Positions 1 to 9,693 of a stretch of DNA of 43,417 nucleotides are shown in pieces. The notes beneath the pieces are model-generated. The model was not told the origin of the DNA, did no database searches, and saw only the letters and a program-made list of their open reading frames with translations. The translations under genes and the position numbers were made by a program. Position 1 is the first letter of the stretch. Each line of letters begins with the position of its first letter. Source of the stretch: Chara braunii (lineage: Eukaryota; Streptophyta; Charophyceae; Charales; Characeae); assembly GCA_003427395.1 (NCBI GenBank), contig BFEA01000870.1, forward strand, positions 265,078 through 308,494, written 5' to 3'.

Positions 1-69
1 GGGATCCCGAGGGGCGGGAGATTGGGATCGGGGGGGGAATCGTAGTTGGGGGGGGATCGCGGCAGCGGG

Positions 70-430
70 AGAGGAGAAGAAGAAGAAGAAGAAGAAGAAG
101 AAGAAGAAGAAGAAAGAAAGAATAGGACGAAGAAATTAAAAAAAAAAAAAATTGTTGCTTACCTGGCGATGGCGGCAATCAAGGATCAAGGCGGCAACGA
201 GGAGCACGGCGCTGATGACGTGGCACGGCGGCGACGGTCTCGACGACGACGATGACGTGGCACAGCGGCGACGGAGGTCTTGATGACGNCGGTGATGACG
301 TGGTACGGCACTGAAGGTNACGGCGACGAAGGGGGAGCGAATCGCTCCGATACCAGTGTANCGAGNGTGAGGCTGAGGGTGAGCCGAGGGAGAGGAGAGA
401 GAGGGAGAGAGTGAGAGCACACACACACAC
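70..430. repeat. Low-complexity GAA, GACG and GA/CA tracts
   Basis: A (GAA)n run at about 70-117 is followed by GACGACG-rich sequence to about 310 and by GA and CA runs at about 390-430. Four N bases lie at 289-366. The interval 1-575 holds no recognisable gene; reading frames here are repeat-driven. Confidence 0.8.
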
Positions 431-575
431 TCACTCACTCGACACGACTGACTGGGACTGAGGATCGGACGCAGACACGTTGGCAAGGCACAAAGTCGAA
501 GTCTTGGATTCCGAATGCCGAAACAGCAAGTCACACTGAGTACGAGTACAGCAGCAGAGAACTGGTACGAGACTG

Positions 576-634
576 GCCCCCGTACCGTACAGGGAGCCGG
601 TATAAGTACCGGTGACACGTACGGTACCAGGGGC
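576..634. repeat. Compound hairpin with symmetric internal loops
   Basis: Three stacked perfect inverted repeats share one axis: GCCCC (576-580) with GGGGC (630-634), GTACCGTAC (582-590) with GTACGGTAC (619-627), and CCGGTA (597-602) with TACCGG (607-612). The terminal loop is TAAG. The internal loop of six bases on each side (591-596 and 613-618) is unpaired. That makes 20 base pairs in 59 bases. No protein-coding reading of this stretch looks real. Confidence 0.7.
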
Positions 635-789
635 ATTTCTGCAAAGGCCCCGAGGGCAGAACTGAAAAATGCAATATTTGAAAGTGGCGCCCAAATTGCA
701 GCATGGCGCCAGTTGTCCAAAATCCTATGGTACCAAAGGGGGGGTTTGGAAAAAGGGTGCCAGGCTGAGAACGGGATGCAGCCAAAACA

Positions 790-960
790 GCAAAAGATAG
801 ACCAGGGATCGAGCCCTGGCGAAGTCCGTAACAGTTAGGGGATTCTGCAGATTCTTCGGAGTTCAGCCTCCTGACGAGTCAATGAAACTCTGATGAAACA
901 GTTTGTCACAGCCCCTTGTTTGTTGTCCTCCTCTCCCTCTCTGCCTACCGTTGACCCCAT
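790..960 (+). other. Dispersed repeat copy with hammerhead-like motif (copy 1)
   Basis: A hairpin (CCAGGG/CCCTGG around ATCGAG, 795-812) is followed by CTGACGA (871-877), a weak 4-bp stem (878-881 with 891-894), GAAAC, a mini-stem ACA/TGT around GTT, and TC. Bases from about 879 to 955 align with 33588-33665 and 34068-34145. The arrangement resembles the conserved core of a type I hammerhead ribozyme with a minimal stem III, but I could not find a convincing stem I. Activity is therefore doubtful. The dispersed-repeat relationship is the firmer part. Confidence 0.4.
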
Positions 961-1596
961 CCGCACACACAGACCTAAAAGTGCTGTTACAAACCCTTCG
1001 CCACAGCACTGGCCGACTTGGACCAACTGTTTGAAGCGTATGACTTGAAGCAGTCTATAGTATCAGCCATTCAATAAGCTGCAATTTTCAACCTTCTTCC
1101 TTTAGCCTTCCCTCCTTCATCTCTTTACATTTGGCTTGCCATTGTAACTTTGGCTACAGCACCTGCTCTTTCAATTTACCATTAGCTTTCTGGTTTCTTT
1201 GATAGTGCTGTGGAATGTGCAAAGAGATACCACCACATCTGCTTCTTGCTTACATTGCGTTTGCTTTTTCTTTGGTAACATTGCGAATTCCCCTCCGGTT
1301 TCATCCGGTGATGCCGTCTCGTTGGGGGAGCACAACAACATGGTCAAGGGACACCGGGCCCGTTTCCCGGACTGTATTATAAAGTTCCGATTAAAAATTA
1401 ATAATAATAATAATAATAAAGCTGCTTTTCTATTTTCGTTTCGACTGCTCAAACACGAGTCACACGTACTCAGACCTGAGTTCGAGTCCTCACCACAAAT
1501 ATTCACTGGTTGTCACTGGTTGACAAAAAAAACAAAACAAAAATCAGAGTCTTGTAGTATACTGTTCATCTGATAGGAAAAACAGAAGTCTATGTG

Positions 1597-1598
<2 letters not shown>
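960..1598 (+). repeat. Intergenic sequence with possible SINE: (AAT)n tail and tRNA B-box-like site
   Basis: An (AAT)n run lies at about 1398-1419, preceded by a short hairpin CCGGGCCCGTTTCCCGG. A match to the pol III B box, GAGTTCGAGTCC, lies at 1478-1489 with a poor A-box candidate about 35 bases before it. This is compatible with a decayed tRNA-derived SINE. No protein gene is seen from 960 to 1598. Confidence 0.3.

Positions 1599-1665
<67 letters not shown>
1599..1665. repeat. (CT)n microsatellite
   Basis: Uninterrupted CT dinucleotides of about 66 bases, followed by AGCATTAAAGAG. Confidence 0.95.
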
Positions 1666-1670
<5 letters not shown>

Positions 1671-1779
1671 TAAAGAGAAAAGAATGGAAAATGTGACGAT
1701 CGGTATCACGATCTCGGTGTTCTTCCATGATCAACTTCATCCCCTCCTCCTTCACCCCCCCCCTCTCCCCCGCCGCCCC

Positions 1780-1910
1780 CTTTTCAAACATTGATGGGTT
1801 AATCATTCAGCCATATCTGCTGAGTGTGTACTTGTCCTTGAACAGCTCTGACCATGGATTCGAACACAGCATCCCCTGCAAATCTCCAAAGCGCTACCGC
1901 GCATCAAAAA
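1780..1910 (-). repeat. Decayed tRNA-derived SINE head(s), minus strand
   Basis: On the minus strand, TAGCGCTTTGG (A-box-like, 1886-1896) precedes GTGTTCGAATCC (B box, 1856-1867). A second A-box-like TGGCTGAATGA lies at about 1802-1813 and resembles the A boxes of the heads near 3085 and 42470. The spacing is tRNA-like, but acceptor pairing is absent, so this is not a functional tRNA gene. Confidence 0.4.
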
Positions 1911-2064
1911 AAAAAAAACAACAAGAGAAAACAAAGGCAAACTAGGGACCAACCAAAAAAAGAACAATGACGAACTGAGCCCAGGCCATTTCTCTGCTCT
2001 GCCGACCATGGGCCCGAGCACACAGACCCACTCACAAATTTAACACAATGTATAGAAAAAGAAA

Positions 2065-2212
2065 AGATGAGAATTTGGATGAAGAAGACGAAGAAGACGA
2101 AGAAGACGAAGATGACGAAGACGATGACGACGACGACGACGACGAAGAAGAAGAAGAAGAAGAAGAAGAAGAAGAAGAAGAAGAAGAAGAAGAAGAAGAA
2201 GAAGAAGACAAC
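2065..2212. repeat. GAC/GAA trinucleotide tract
   Basis: Compound run of GAAGAC units, then GAC, then (GAA)n. Reading frames here give Lys/Thr or Phe/Leu runs and are not genes. The flanks from 1910 to 2064 and 2213 to 3029 hold no recognisable gene; 2213-2290 contains a short direct repeat around ATACATCC(A/G)GCA. Confidence 0.85.
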
Positions 2213-3029
2213 TGACCGCATTATACATCCGGCATGCAGCAGACAAACCGCGACAGAATCATACATCCAGCAGGCCGAAGACCGAACTCAACAGATTGTA
2301 CTGCCTGTTCCCTAGCCATCTCACTCCGGCAGGTCGTCGTGATCTTTTCTTTCCTTTTTTTTTTAAGGAAAACCTCAATGATCTTGTCCCACCACCGATC
2401 CTATGTTATGCAGATCATCATTCTGATCCATAGAGCATGCAGATCAATTACCAGTAATGAATAAGGCCATACTTAACGACCATATTCCTCACTGTACGTG
2501 ACCGCTTTTACGGCTATGCCTGGATGCACCTGACCGCAATTACGTCCAGAGAGAAGTTGAAAAAGACCCAGTGCGAGTATGATGCCCTAATTCAGGTAAG
2601 AAGGACGTTGCCGCAGCATAAGGTTCTCTGGCACTGCCTTGGCTCATACCACCTCCACAACTTTTTTTTTCTCTTCTTTCGGAACCTTTCCTACAAAAAA
2701 CAGGTCCTTATGGCTCCATGCTCAGTCTGGGAACAGTCAGTCCAATCCCTTTTCCCCCTCCCAACTTTCTTTCTTGTGTTCTAGTTTAAACCACAAGTAT
2801 GTTTCCCAGCCATTTTTCTCCGATGCACCTTGCATGCGCCCGCAACTTTCGGCGGTCAGCAGCCGGAGCAAAATGGCTGGTTTGCATTAGCCAAAACGAG
2901 GCCGATGCCGGTTCATTTTTTTGTTTTGCAGGGCGTTTGGAGCCCCAGGCAAAAGTGAAAAGCGGCTCGGCAGTACTGATGGTTTTAAAAGGGAGTATAA
3001 CGGCTATAGCCCCTGACATGATATAGTAT

Positions 3030-3105
3030 CAACCACCATTTGAACCCATGACCGATCGAGAAACAGCTATGCGTGTGACCATTCAGCTACAACTCTACTC
3101 AAATC
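3030..3105 (-). repeat. tRNA-derived SINE head, minus strand
   Basis: On the minus strand TAGCTGAATGG (3079-3089) matches the pol III A box, and GGTTCAAATGG (3036-3046) approximates the B box about 40 bases further on, with CATG just before it as in the head near 42.4 kb. No intact acceptor stem is seen, so I call a SINE head rather than a tRNA. The body would run leftward from 3030. Confidence 0.5.
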
Positions 3106-3339
3106 ACAGTAGTTTGAAAATCCTGATGTGTTAGCAACAGTGGCAACACACACACACACACACACACCGGGCAGGTACACAGACCACCATCCAAGTCTTT
3201 TGAACACGAGTCACGCAAACAAAAGTCCTCTTGAAAAAAAAAGCAAAAAAAGCCTTGTGACCATCACTTCTGCTGCAGTAAGAAAGCCTAGAGACGCTGC
3301 GCGGAATGAATGTCCCTTAAGGTTTTGTATGACTATACT

Positions 3340-4185
3340 CAGCAGAACAGACAGTCGGAAGGTCGAATCTAAGCCATCACGTCCGAAGACTCTGCGGTTC
3401 TACTCAGCAGAATAAGCAGCCGTCACTTCTGTGTCACTACTACTGGAGTCGGCAGAAGAGGCAGCCGTCACTTCTGTGTGACTACTGCACAGCAGAACAG
3501 GCGGTCGCCACTTCTGTGTGACTACTACCATCTTCAGCCAAATACAACATGCGTTCTATTCGGGGAAAGACGGTACTCTGCAGAACAGAGAACAGGCAGT
3601 CACCATGCCTGTGTGATTACTACTCAGAAGCACAGGCAGCCATCAATTCTAAATATGACCATTACGCAGAACAGGCAGCCGTCTCGTCAGTGTGATTGAC
3701 TACTCCGCAGAACAGGCAGGCGGGCAGCCATCACTTCTGTACGACTGCTCAGCAGAACACACAGCCATCACTTCTGTGTGACTACTGCTCAGCAGAACAG
3801 CCGGCCATGACTTCTCTCACGTTCTATGCGACTGCTACTCAGCAGAAAGGTAGTACCTAAAGCCATCAGAGAGGGAAAAGCCATCAGAGAGCTATCAGAG
3901 ACTAAGTACAGAATGTGATTTCGAAGAGTGAGCCGGGTGGTAGGAACAGCGAGTTCCAGGGACACTCAGCAGAAAGGCAGTACCCAAACCCATCAGAGAG
4001 CCATCAGAGACTAAGTACAGAATGTGACTGTGGTAGTGAGTTCCAGGGACACTCAGCAGAAAGGTAGTACCTAAACCCATCAGAGAGTTCTAGGGACATC
4101 AGAGAGTTCTAGGGACACTCAGCGGAAGTACAGAATGCAATTCCAAAGAGTGAGCTGGGTAGGGACTTCCAGGGACGACATGCTG
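3340..4185. repeat. Degenerate tandem array, two unit types
   Basis: The first half (about 3340-3850) repeats units built from GCAGAACAGGCAGCCGTCAC and TTCTGTGTGACTACT every 45-60 bases. The second half (about 3840-4185) repeats longer units built from CCATCAGAGA, CTAAGTACAGAATGTGA and TTCCAGGGACACTCAGC. The two halves share CTCAGCAGAA. There is no coding potential. Confidence 0.8.
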
Positions 4186-4383
4186 ATACTGAGAATAGTG
4201 ACTTGGACACTGAGATGAGAAGGCGATAACGTGAGAGAGGGAAGAAGCGCTTGCCATCCGAGCAGAAGACCCTAAAAAATCCTGGGAGACAGCACATCGG
4301 ATATGTCTTCTCCGTTGCATCTACAACAAAAACAGTGTGATCCCAGACGCGCCAAGTTAGCCAAGCACAACCAGAAAAAAAAA

Positions 4384-4404
4384 ATAATAATAATAATAAT
4401 AATA
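4384..4404. repeat. (AAT)n microsatellite
   Basis: Short AAT run between A-rich flanks. The sequence from 4186 to 4560 otherwise shows nothing recognisable. Confidence 0.8.
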
Positions 4405-4560
4405 AAAAAAATTCAGAACCAACAATGCTTTCATATTTCCTCAAATAGCACAGATAACATTCCCCTAGCTAGCCTTATGAAAGCGGGGGATAAAGACGGG
4501 AAAAAGAAAAAGGAAAGAAGGTCAAAACACTCAGCATGAGCCACTTTTCTTTTTCAGTTC

Positions 4561-4645
4561 CACACACACACACACACACACGCGCGCACTCACACGCACG
4601 CACACACACACGCACGCACACGCACGCACACGCATGCACACACAT

Positions 4646-4696
<51 letters not shown>
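4561..4696. repeat. (CA)n/(CGCA)n microsatellite downstream of NOM1
   Basis: About 135 bases of CA repeats with CG and CATG interruptions. It lies about 380 bases beyond the NOM1 stop. Bases 4697-5073 would include the NOM1 3' UTR; I see no clear AATAAA signal in the gene's direction. Confidence 0.9.
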
Positions 4697-4700
<4 letters not shown>

Positions 4701-5073
4701 TGACAGATGAGTCAGTCATGACTGAATTGTTCGGCAGGTGTCAACTACTTTGGTTTCTACGTGCAGATGTGTGTTAAGCGGGCAGCGGTGTGGCCACTCC
4801 CCACACAACCACACAGAGATGGCAGGCTTTGAACTTTTTTTCGTCTTCCTTAAGTTTCTGGATGCATATCTGGTGCTTGTTTCATAACACATGTGCACGA
4901 ACACACACACCCGCACATCCTCATCATTACACACAAAAAGGAAAAACAAATCTAACTCAGACAGATAACCAGAGGAGAGATGGATGAGGTGAGGGATATA
5001 GCATCAGCAGGATTACGGAGAAGAAACGGCAAGTGCATACACTTCCAGCGATGAGAGAGGAGGCAAGAGATAA

Positions 5074-8025
5074 TCACTTTGCAACAACACCGGCAATGTT
5101 CAACATGGCTTTTTTTGCTAGTTTCCAGCGATCGGTCAGCAGAAGCGTACGCTGTCTCCCTTGAGGATCCTCACTGGACTCTCCATTTCTGAGAGGGAGA
5201 ACATGGCGGTGCATAAACACTGTCACTCCATCTCTCAGGCTTGCCAACTGCTGCGCTCCTGCTATGCGAGTGAACACCGACCAGACAACCTCTTTAGACG
5301 GTTCCAGTAATAGTGTCTCGAACACAAGTCTGAAATGAACGATCGCCTTGGCGGTCATGGCAGCGGAGTCGCAAAAGGACACAGCTTTAAGCACAGAGAG
5401 AGACAAGGAAAAGGAGGCAATCACGTGAGCCACAAAGCGCGCTAGATTGGCACTCCTCCTCAACTCCATGGTACTAAGTCTTTTGAACTGATCCCACAAA
5501 CAATACTGCAACGTGAACTTGTGATTCCGGTCGTGGCTACACAACCTGCTTGCTAACAGAACATAGTACATATTGAACACCTTCTCCTGGAGACAACACT
5601 CGACAACTACACGCACGACCTCCCTGTCTTGCTTCCCAGGGAGTTGGAGCCTCAACAACTTCTCAAAAGCGTCAACGTAGTCCTCGCTGCTCATCACAAC
5701 GCAGAAAACAGCGCGCCTGGTCTCCGTGTTCATGCGCTGCGATGCAGCGAGCTGCAACATCTTCTCGGTCTCCCCAAGGCCAACCTCCAGGGCATCCGCT
5801 AAGTCGTCCTTGATGCTGGGACCGTCTCCGCCTTTTCCTCCGCCAGCTGAAGGGAGCCACCACTGACCTTTTTTGTCCTTCTGCAACAGCAGGTCCCATG
5901 TCACCCCCCTCAGCTGGACTTCTTCAACCCCTAACCCCTTCAACCACTTTTTCAGCCTAGCATAGGGTACCATCTCCTCCTTACCCCCTCCAGCTCCTCC
6001 AGCTGCTACCTTGCGCTTGTTGTTCTTGATGTCACAGATGGTCTCTAGCATGAACTGCACCCTCTTTCCCATCGCAGGATGCTGGCCCCCTCCATCACCG
6101 TTCCCCTTCCCGTTAGCCTCCGTTAGTGGCAGTTGGTCACACTTAGCCTCTGCCATTCTCTCCTGCACGAGCTGCACGAACTCCTTCATGCCCACCACGT
6201 CATCGGCTCTTAACTGCAGGCCACAAGATTGCAGAATGTGGACGGTGATCGCCACATCCAGCTCTCTGAACCGTCGGATGAAATGCCGGAGCACATTGAA
6301 CATCAGCTCAGGAGGCAGGAGGGCAAATGAGTAAAGCCGACCGAGCAGAAGGGCTAAGTTGCGACACGCCAACTCGTCCTGCTTTCCATACTCCTCCTCC
6401 ATCGCCTGGGCAACGGAGGAAACAAAGTTGGCCCCCACATCAATTCCCACCATCGCCGACATCCCAGACACGAATGCCGCAAAGACTGCAGCATATTGAT
6501 CGTTACCCCTGGGTCCCCTGCAGGCAGCAGCAAGGATCTCCTCTGTCATGAGCTCACCACTCGTTCTTCTTCCACAGCTCTGGAAAATGCCAACAGTTTC
6601 GCTGGCTATGCTTTCCACGTTGGACTCCGCCAATCGATTCAACAGACCTCGAAGACGTCTCTGCTGCCGCAGCACCTCCTCTGACTTATTTGAGTTGCCT
6701 TCTCTCAAATGTGGAGGGACATACTTCACCCCCGCTCCAGTAGCCACGTCAGCAACTCTACCGTTTGTTGCCACGTGTCCGTCTTGCCTTGCTTCCTTAC
6801 AGTTTCTTCCTCCTCCCTCCTTTGCTAATCTAACCACCTCCTCCTCCTCCTCCTCCTCTTCCGAAGACTTGCTCCCCTTCTCTCCATCTCCAGACTCATC
6901 CTCTGTGGCTGCTGATGACGCGTCCTCCTCCTGCGAACTGCCGTTCTCCCGTTCACTTGCATCATCTTCTTCGCCATCTTCATCGCTGCCGTCCGATGGT
7001 CCATCCTCCATCGTTGTGGCTTCCTCTTCCTCTTCCTCCTCATCTGTGGCACCATCGCTTTCTTCTCCCTGGGAAATCTCCATCTTCTCTTCTTCTTCCT
7101 CTTCCTCTTCTTCACTCTCTTCCTCCACGTCTTCCTCTTCCACCTCCTCTCCTTCCATTCCGTCTTCCCCCTCTTCTTCGTCCGTTCCTTCTTCCTCCTC
7201 CTGTCCTCCATAGCCATCAAGTTCATCAAAGTCTGCCAACCCTTCTAGCAGATCATTGAACCCATCCTCCACCCCGGGCAGTCTTCCATCCTTCGACCTC
7301 AGCTTCTTCTTCAATGTACTCTCTGTGCGAATATCGAACTCTCCCGACGGACCTCTCTTTCTCTCTATCTCCTCTTGAACCATCTGTTCAAATAGCGTCA
7401 TGGGTCGCTTCCTTTTCTTCGTGCATCGGATTGCTTCTTCCTCTATTTCTTCCTTCCTTCTCTTGCCCGTTCTTCCTCCCATTCCCACGCCCACTCCTCC
7501 TCCTCCTCCTCCTCCTCCTCCTCCTCCTCCTTTCAATGCACGCGTTCCCTTATTATTCTTGGAAACGCCAATACATCTGTCACTTTTGTCGTCTTTTGCC
7601 GCCTTCTTCTGCTTCCCTGAGGAGATGGAGGCGCCACGATGACCCTTGCGATCCTCAGCAGCTTCGCTGCCGAACCTCTTCCCAGAGTCCGTCGAACTCA
7701 ACCTAGATCGATCACGACCGTTGATCAGAGATAGGGTCAGAGGCTTGGCGGCGGCTGACACGCTGTTCGACGGAGCTGGACCAGTCTTCTTCATTCTTCT
7801 TCTAGCTGCCTGAGCTAAGACCCACTGCTGCCGCCGCTGATGTTTCTCCAATCTCTCCATCTTCCTTTTCTCTTTCCTTTTGTTCTGAACTTTACCCTTC
7901 TTTTTGTCAAACCTCCTGTCTGCTTCGCCTTGGCGAATGCCACCTTCCAAACTCTCGGAAGCCTCCATCTCACGCACTAAGCCATTTGGCAGCTTTGGAC
8001 CTACCGGCCCTTTCTTTCTCCCCAT
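5074..8025 (-). CDS. NOM1: Nucleolar MIF4G/MA3 domain protein (NOM1/Sgd1 family)
   Basis: Single uninterrupted frame of 983 codons ending in TGA. The ATG context is good (A at -3, G at +4), and the Lys-rich MGRKKG start suits a nucleolar protein. Order of parts: basic N-terminus (about 1-80, many KR clusters); Gly run (about 166-177); a DEEF-type acidic linker with long Glu/Asp/Ser runs (about 270-400); the family signature KYVPPHLR (434-441) followed by RLRGLLNRLAESNVESI; a MIF4G HEAT-repeat domain (about 455-675, including RVQFMLETICDIKNNK); the link motif GQWWL (720-724); and an MA3 domain (about 765-890) containing QRMNTETRRAVFC, SEDYVDAFEKLL and CCLQEKVFN. All these match the known layout of human NOM1 and yeast Sgd1. 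From the family, it should act in 18S rRNA maturation and bind eIF4A-like helicases such as eIF4A3/Fal1; that role is inferred by homology. Length is slightly above the roughly 860-900 residues of those homologues, explained by the acidic and Gly expansions. No intron is needed. No neighbour appears functionally linked. Confidence 0.96.
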   Translation of the reverse strand: MGRKKGPVGPKLPNGLVREMEASESLEGGIRQGEADRRFDKKKGKVQNKRKEKRKMERLEKHQRRQQWVLAQAARRRMKKTGPAPSNSVSAAAKPLTLSLINGRDRSRLSSTDSGKRFGSEAAEDRKGHRGASISSGKQKKAAKDDKSDRCIGVSKNNKGTRALKGGGGGGGGGGGGVGVGMGGRTGKRRKEEIEEEAIRCTKKRKRPMTLFEQMVQEEIERKRGPSGEFDIRTESTLKKKLRSKDGRLPGVEDGFNDLLEGLADFDELDGYGGQEEEEGTDEEEGEDGMEGEEVEEEDVEEESEEEEEEEEEKMEISQGEESDGATDEEEEEEEATTMEDGPSDGSDEDGEEDDASERENGSSQEEDASSAATEDESGDGEKGSKSSEEEEEEEEVVRLAKEGGGRNCKEARQDGHVATNGRVADVATGAGVKYVPPHLREGNSNKSEEVLRQQRRLRGLLNRLAESNVESIASETVGIFQSCGRRTSGELMTEEILAAACRGPRGNDQYAAVFAAFVSGMSAMVGIDVGANFVSSVAQAMEEEYGKQDELACRNLALLLGRLYSFALLPPELMFNVLRHFIRRFRELDVAITVHILQSCGLQLRADDVVGMKEFVQLVQERMAEAKCDQLPLTEANGKGNGDGGGQHPAMGKRVQFMLETICDIKNNKRKVAAGGAGGGKEEMVPYARLKKWLKGLGVEEVQLRGVTWDLLLQKDKKGQWWLPSAGGGKGGDGPSIKDDLADALEVGLGETEKMLQLAASQRMNTETRRAVFCVVMSSEDYVDAFEKLLRLQLPGKQDREVVRVVVECCLQEKVFNMYYVLLASRLCSHDRNHKFTLQYCLWDQFKRLSTMELRRSANLARFVAHVIASFSLSLSVLKAVSFCDSAAMTAKAIVHFRLVFETLLLEPSKEVVWSVFTRIAGAQQLASLRDGVTVFMHRHVLPLRNGESSEDPQGRQRTLLLTDRWKLAKKAMLNIAGVVAK

Positions 8026-8123
8026 CTTTAGCGTTTTGATTTGACCTCTTCCCTCTCTGCTTTCTCCTCTCTCTCACACGGTGGTTGGCTGAACTTCGCC
8101 CTTCTTTCCTCTCCCCCCCCCCN

Positions 8124-8207
<84 letters not shown>

Positions 8208-8260
8208 TGTGTGTGGAGTAGCAAGCAGCAGGACGTCCAGTTTCGTGCTGGTCCGATCAG
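8026..8260 (-). promoter_or_regulatory. 5' leader/promoter-proximal region of NOM1 with (AC)n(AG)n tract
   Basis: Read in the direction of the gene, a GT/AC run (about 8191-8214 on the plus strand) and then a long CT/AG run (about 8124-8190) end about 100 bases before the ATG at 8025. A single N (8123) interrupts the start of the CT run. The AG-rich tract would lie in the 5' UTR or core promoter. I see no clear TATA box between the tract and the ATG. GAGA-type tracts can act as promoter elements in plants and animals; whether this one does is not shown. Confidence 0.4.
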
Positions 8261-8367
8261 CAGAGCAGTGAAGCTTGCTCCCGCTCAAATCGTCCCTGAT
8301 TATCAAAAAGTAGGGACAAATAGTTATAATCATTATACTCACAATTTTACTTATATACCAACATTAC

Positions 8368-8369
<2 letters not shown>

Positions 8370-8412
<43 letters not shown>
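8370..8412. repeat. (AAT)n/(GAT)n microsatellite
   Basis: AAT run ending in GATGATGAT. The interval 8413-9560 holds the inverted repeat at 8641-8697 and A-rich stretches (8860-9280), with no recognisable gene. Confidence 0.85.
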
Positions 8413-8413
<1 letters not shown>

Positions 8414-8640
8414 TGATGATAATGTTGACAATAACCAGCAGTACGAGCCGCCTCCTCCGAAACTTTAGGCCCGTCGTCTACAAGCAGGCCGCGCGCTTTC
8501 GATATACCGGCCTGGCGGAGACAGACTCGATTCGTTTGGGCGCCAAAAAACTACGTAGGCTGGGTGAGCAATTTAGGGTCCGCCGTCCTGGGTGCCCTAC
8601 GTTTTGCTTCCACATGAGACAAACCCGTTATTATGGTAAA

Positions 8641-8697
8641 CGGATTACGTTACGTTTGGGTTCGTGGTCGTGTGGAAGCCGAACGTAACGTATTCCG
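8641..8697. repeat. Imperfect inverted repeat upstream of NOM1
   Basis: Arms 8641-8659 and 8679-8697 pair at 17 of 19 positions around a 19-base loop. Both arms carry the core TACGTTACGTT or its complement. It lies about 620 bases upstream of the NOM1 start and could be a regulatory palindrome or a mobile-element relic. Confidence 0.5.
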
Positions 8698-9559
8698 TTC
8701 AAAGACCGGGACGGACTGCAGCCACGATGAAAATGGAAAGAAGATGCTTCCTCACTAAAACACGTGCTCATCGGTTACGTTGACACGTGGCACTCGAACA
8801 CATGCCTTGCTGCCACATAACATGAGGAGCACCAGACCGACAGAAAAAGAAAAGGAGCAGCAGACAAAAAAAAAGAAAAAAGACTTCCATGTACAGGAAA
8901 CATCAACCGCCCTACACGACAATGCCCGGCTGTAAAACCAAAAAGAAAAAAACGATGACGTCCAGTTGTTGTAAGAAAAACAATAAAATCAAAAGGATGA
9001 TGTCCACTTGTTCGACGGCCGGAAATGCAGAATTTAGGGACGCTGGACCCGGTTTCCAGCAGGGGGTCATTCCTATAAGCTAAACTGACTGAGGCTGCCA
9101 GGATAACTCCGGGTTGAATTGTGAGGTCCCCGGCCTCGTCCCTGGATTTTTGCAATATATTGATGACTTTCCAAAAAAAAAGAAAATAAAAAAAAAAAGA
9201 AATGCAGAATTTGTGAAGTCGGTCACAAAAGAAAAAAAAAAAGGAAAAAAAAAGGAAAAAAAAAGAAAAAAAAAAGATGATTTCCAGTTTTCTGCCCCTC
9301 TGATTTCAAATACATGTGAAGCATGTACACGAGTGCGTACGCGGGGGTTCTGGGAGTGCCAGACATAAGCCGGGGGGGGTGGGGGCTGGGGGGTGGGGAG
9401 TTGGGGGGTAAGGTTGGAAGCGCCAGACATAGAAGGGCAGCGATTGACAAGACGAACAAAGAAAAAGACGGATTGTGCAGTGGCTGGGCCTGGAGATAAA
9501 CACTCCTTCCTTACTCCTACAACTCGACATCCTCCTCCCTCCTCTCCCCTTGCCCCTCC

Positions 9560-9600
9560 TCCTTTCCCTCCTCCTCCTCCTCCTCCTCCTCCTCCCCCTT
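9560..9600. repeat. (CTC)n microsatellite
   Basis: CTC trinucleotide run in a C/T-rich context. Confidence 0.8.
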
Positions 9601-9693
9601 CTGTTGGGGATTCTTCGGCGGCGCCGCAAGGCTGGTTCCCCAGTAAGATGACCAGGAGGGACGCTCCTCGTCGTAACGCGCAGGTAGGGGAAT

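Noticed and set aside
2040-2266. Lys- or Phe-rich frames around 2.1 kb
   Set aside because: Trinucleotide repeat translated in several frames.
3036-3089. A true tRNA gene on the minus strand
   Set aside because: The T-arm stem is broken and there is no acceptor pairing.
6548-7213. 221-codon plus-strand Ser-rich frame
   Set aside because: Antisense shadow of the acidic region of NOM1.
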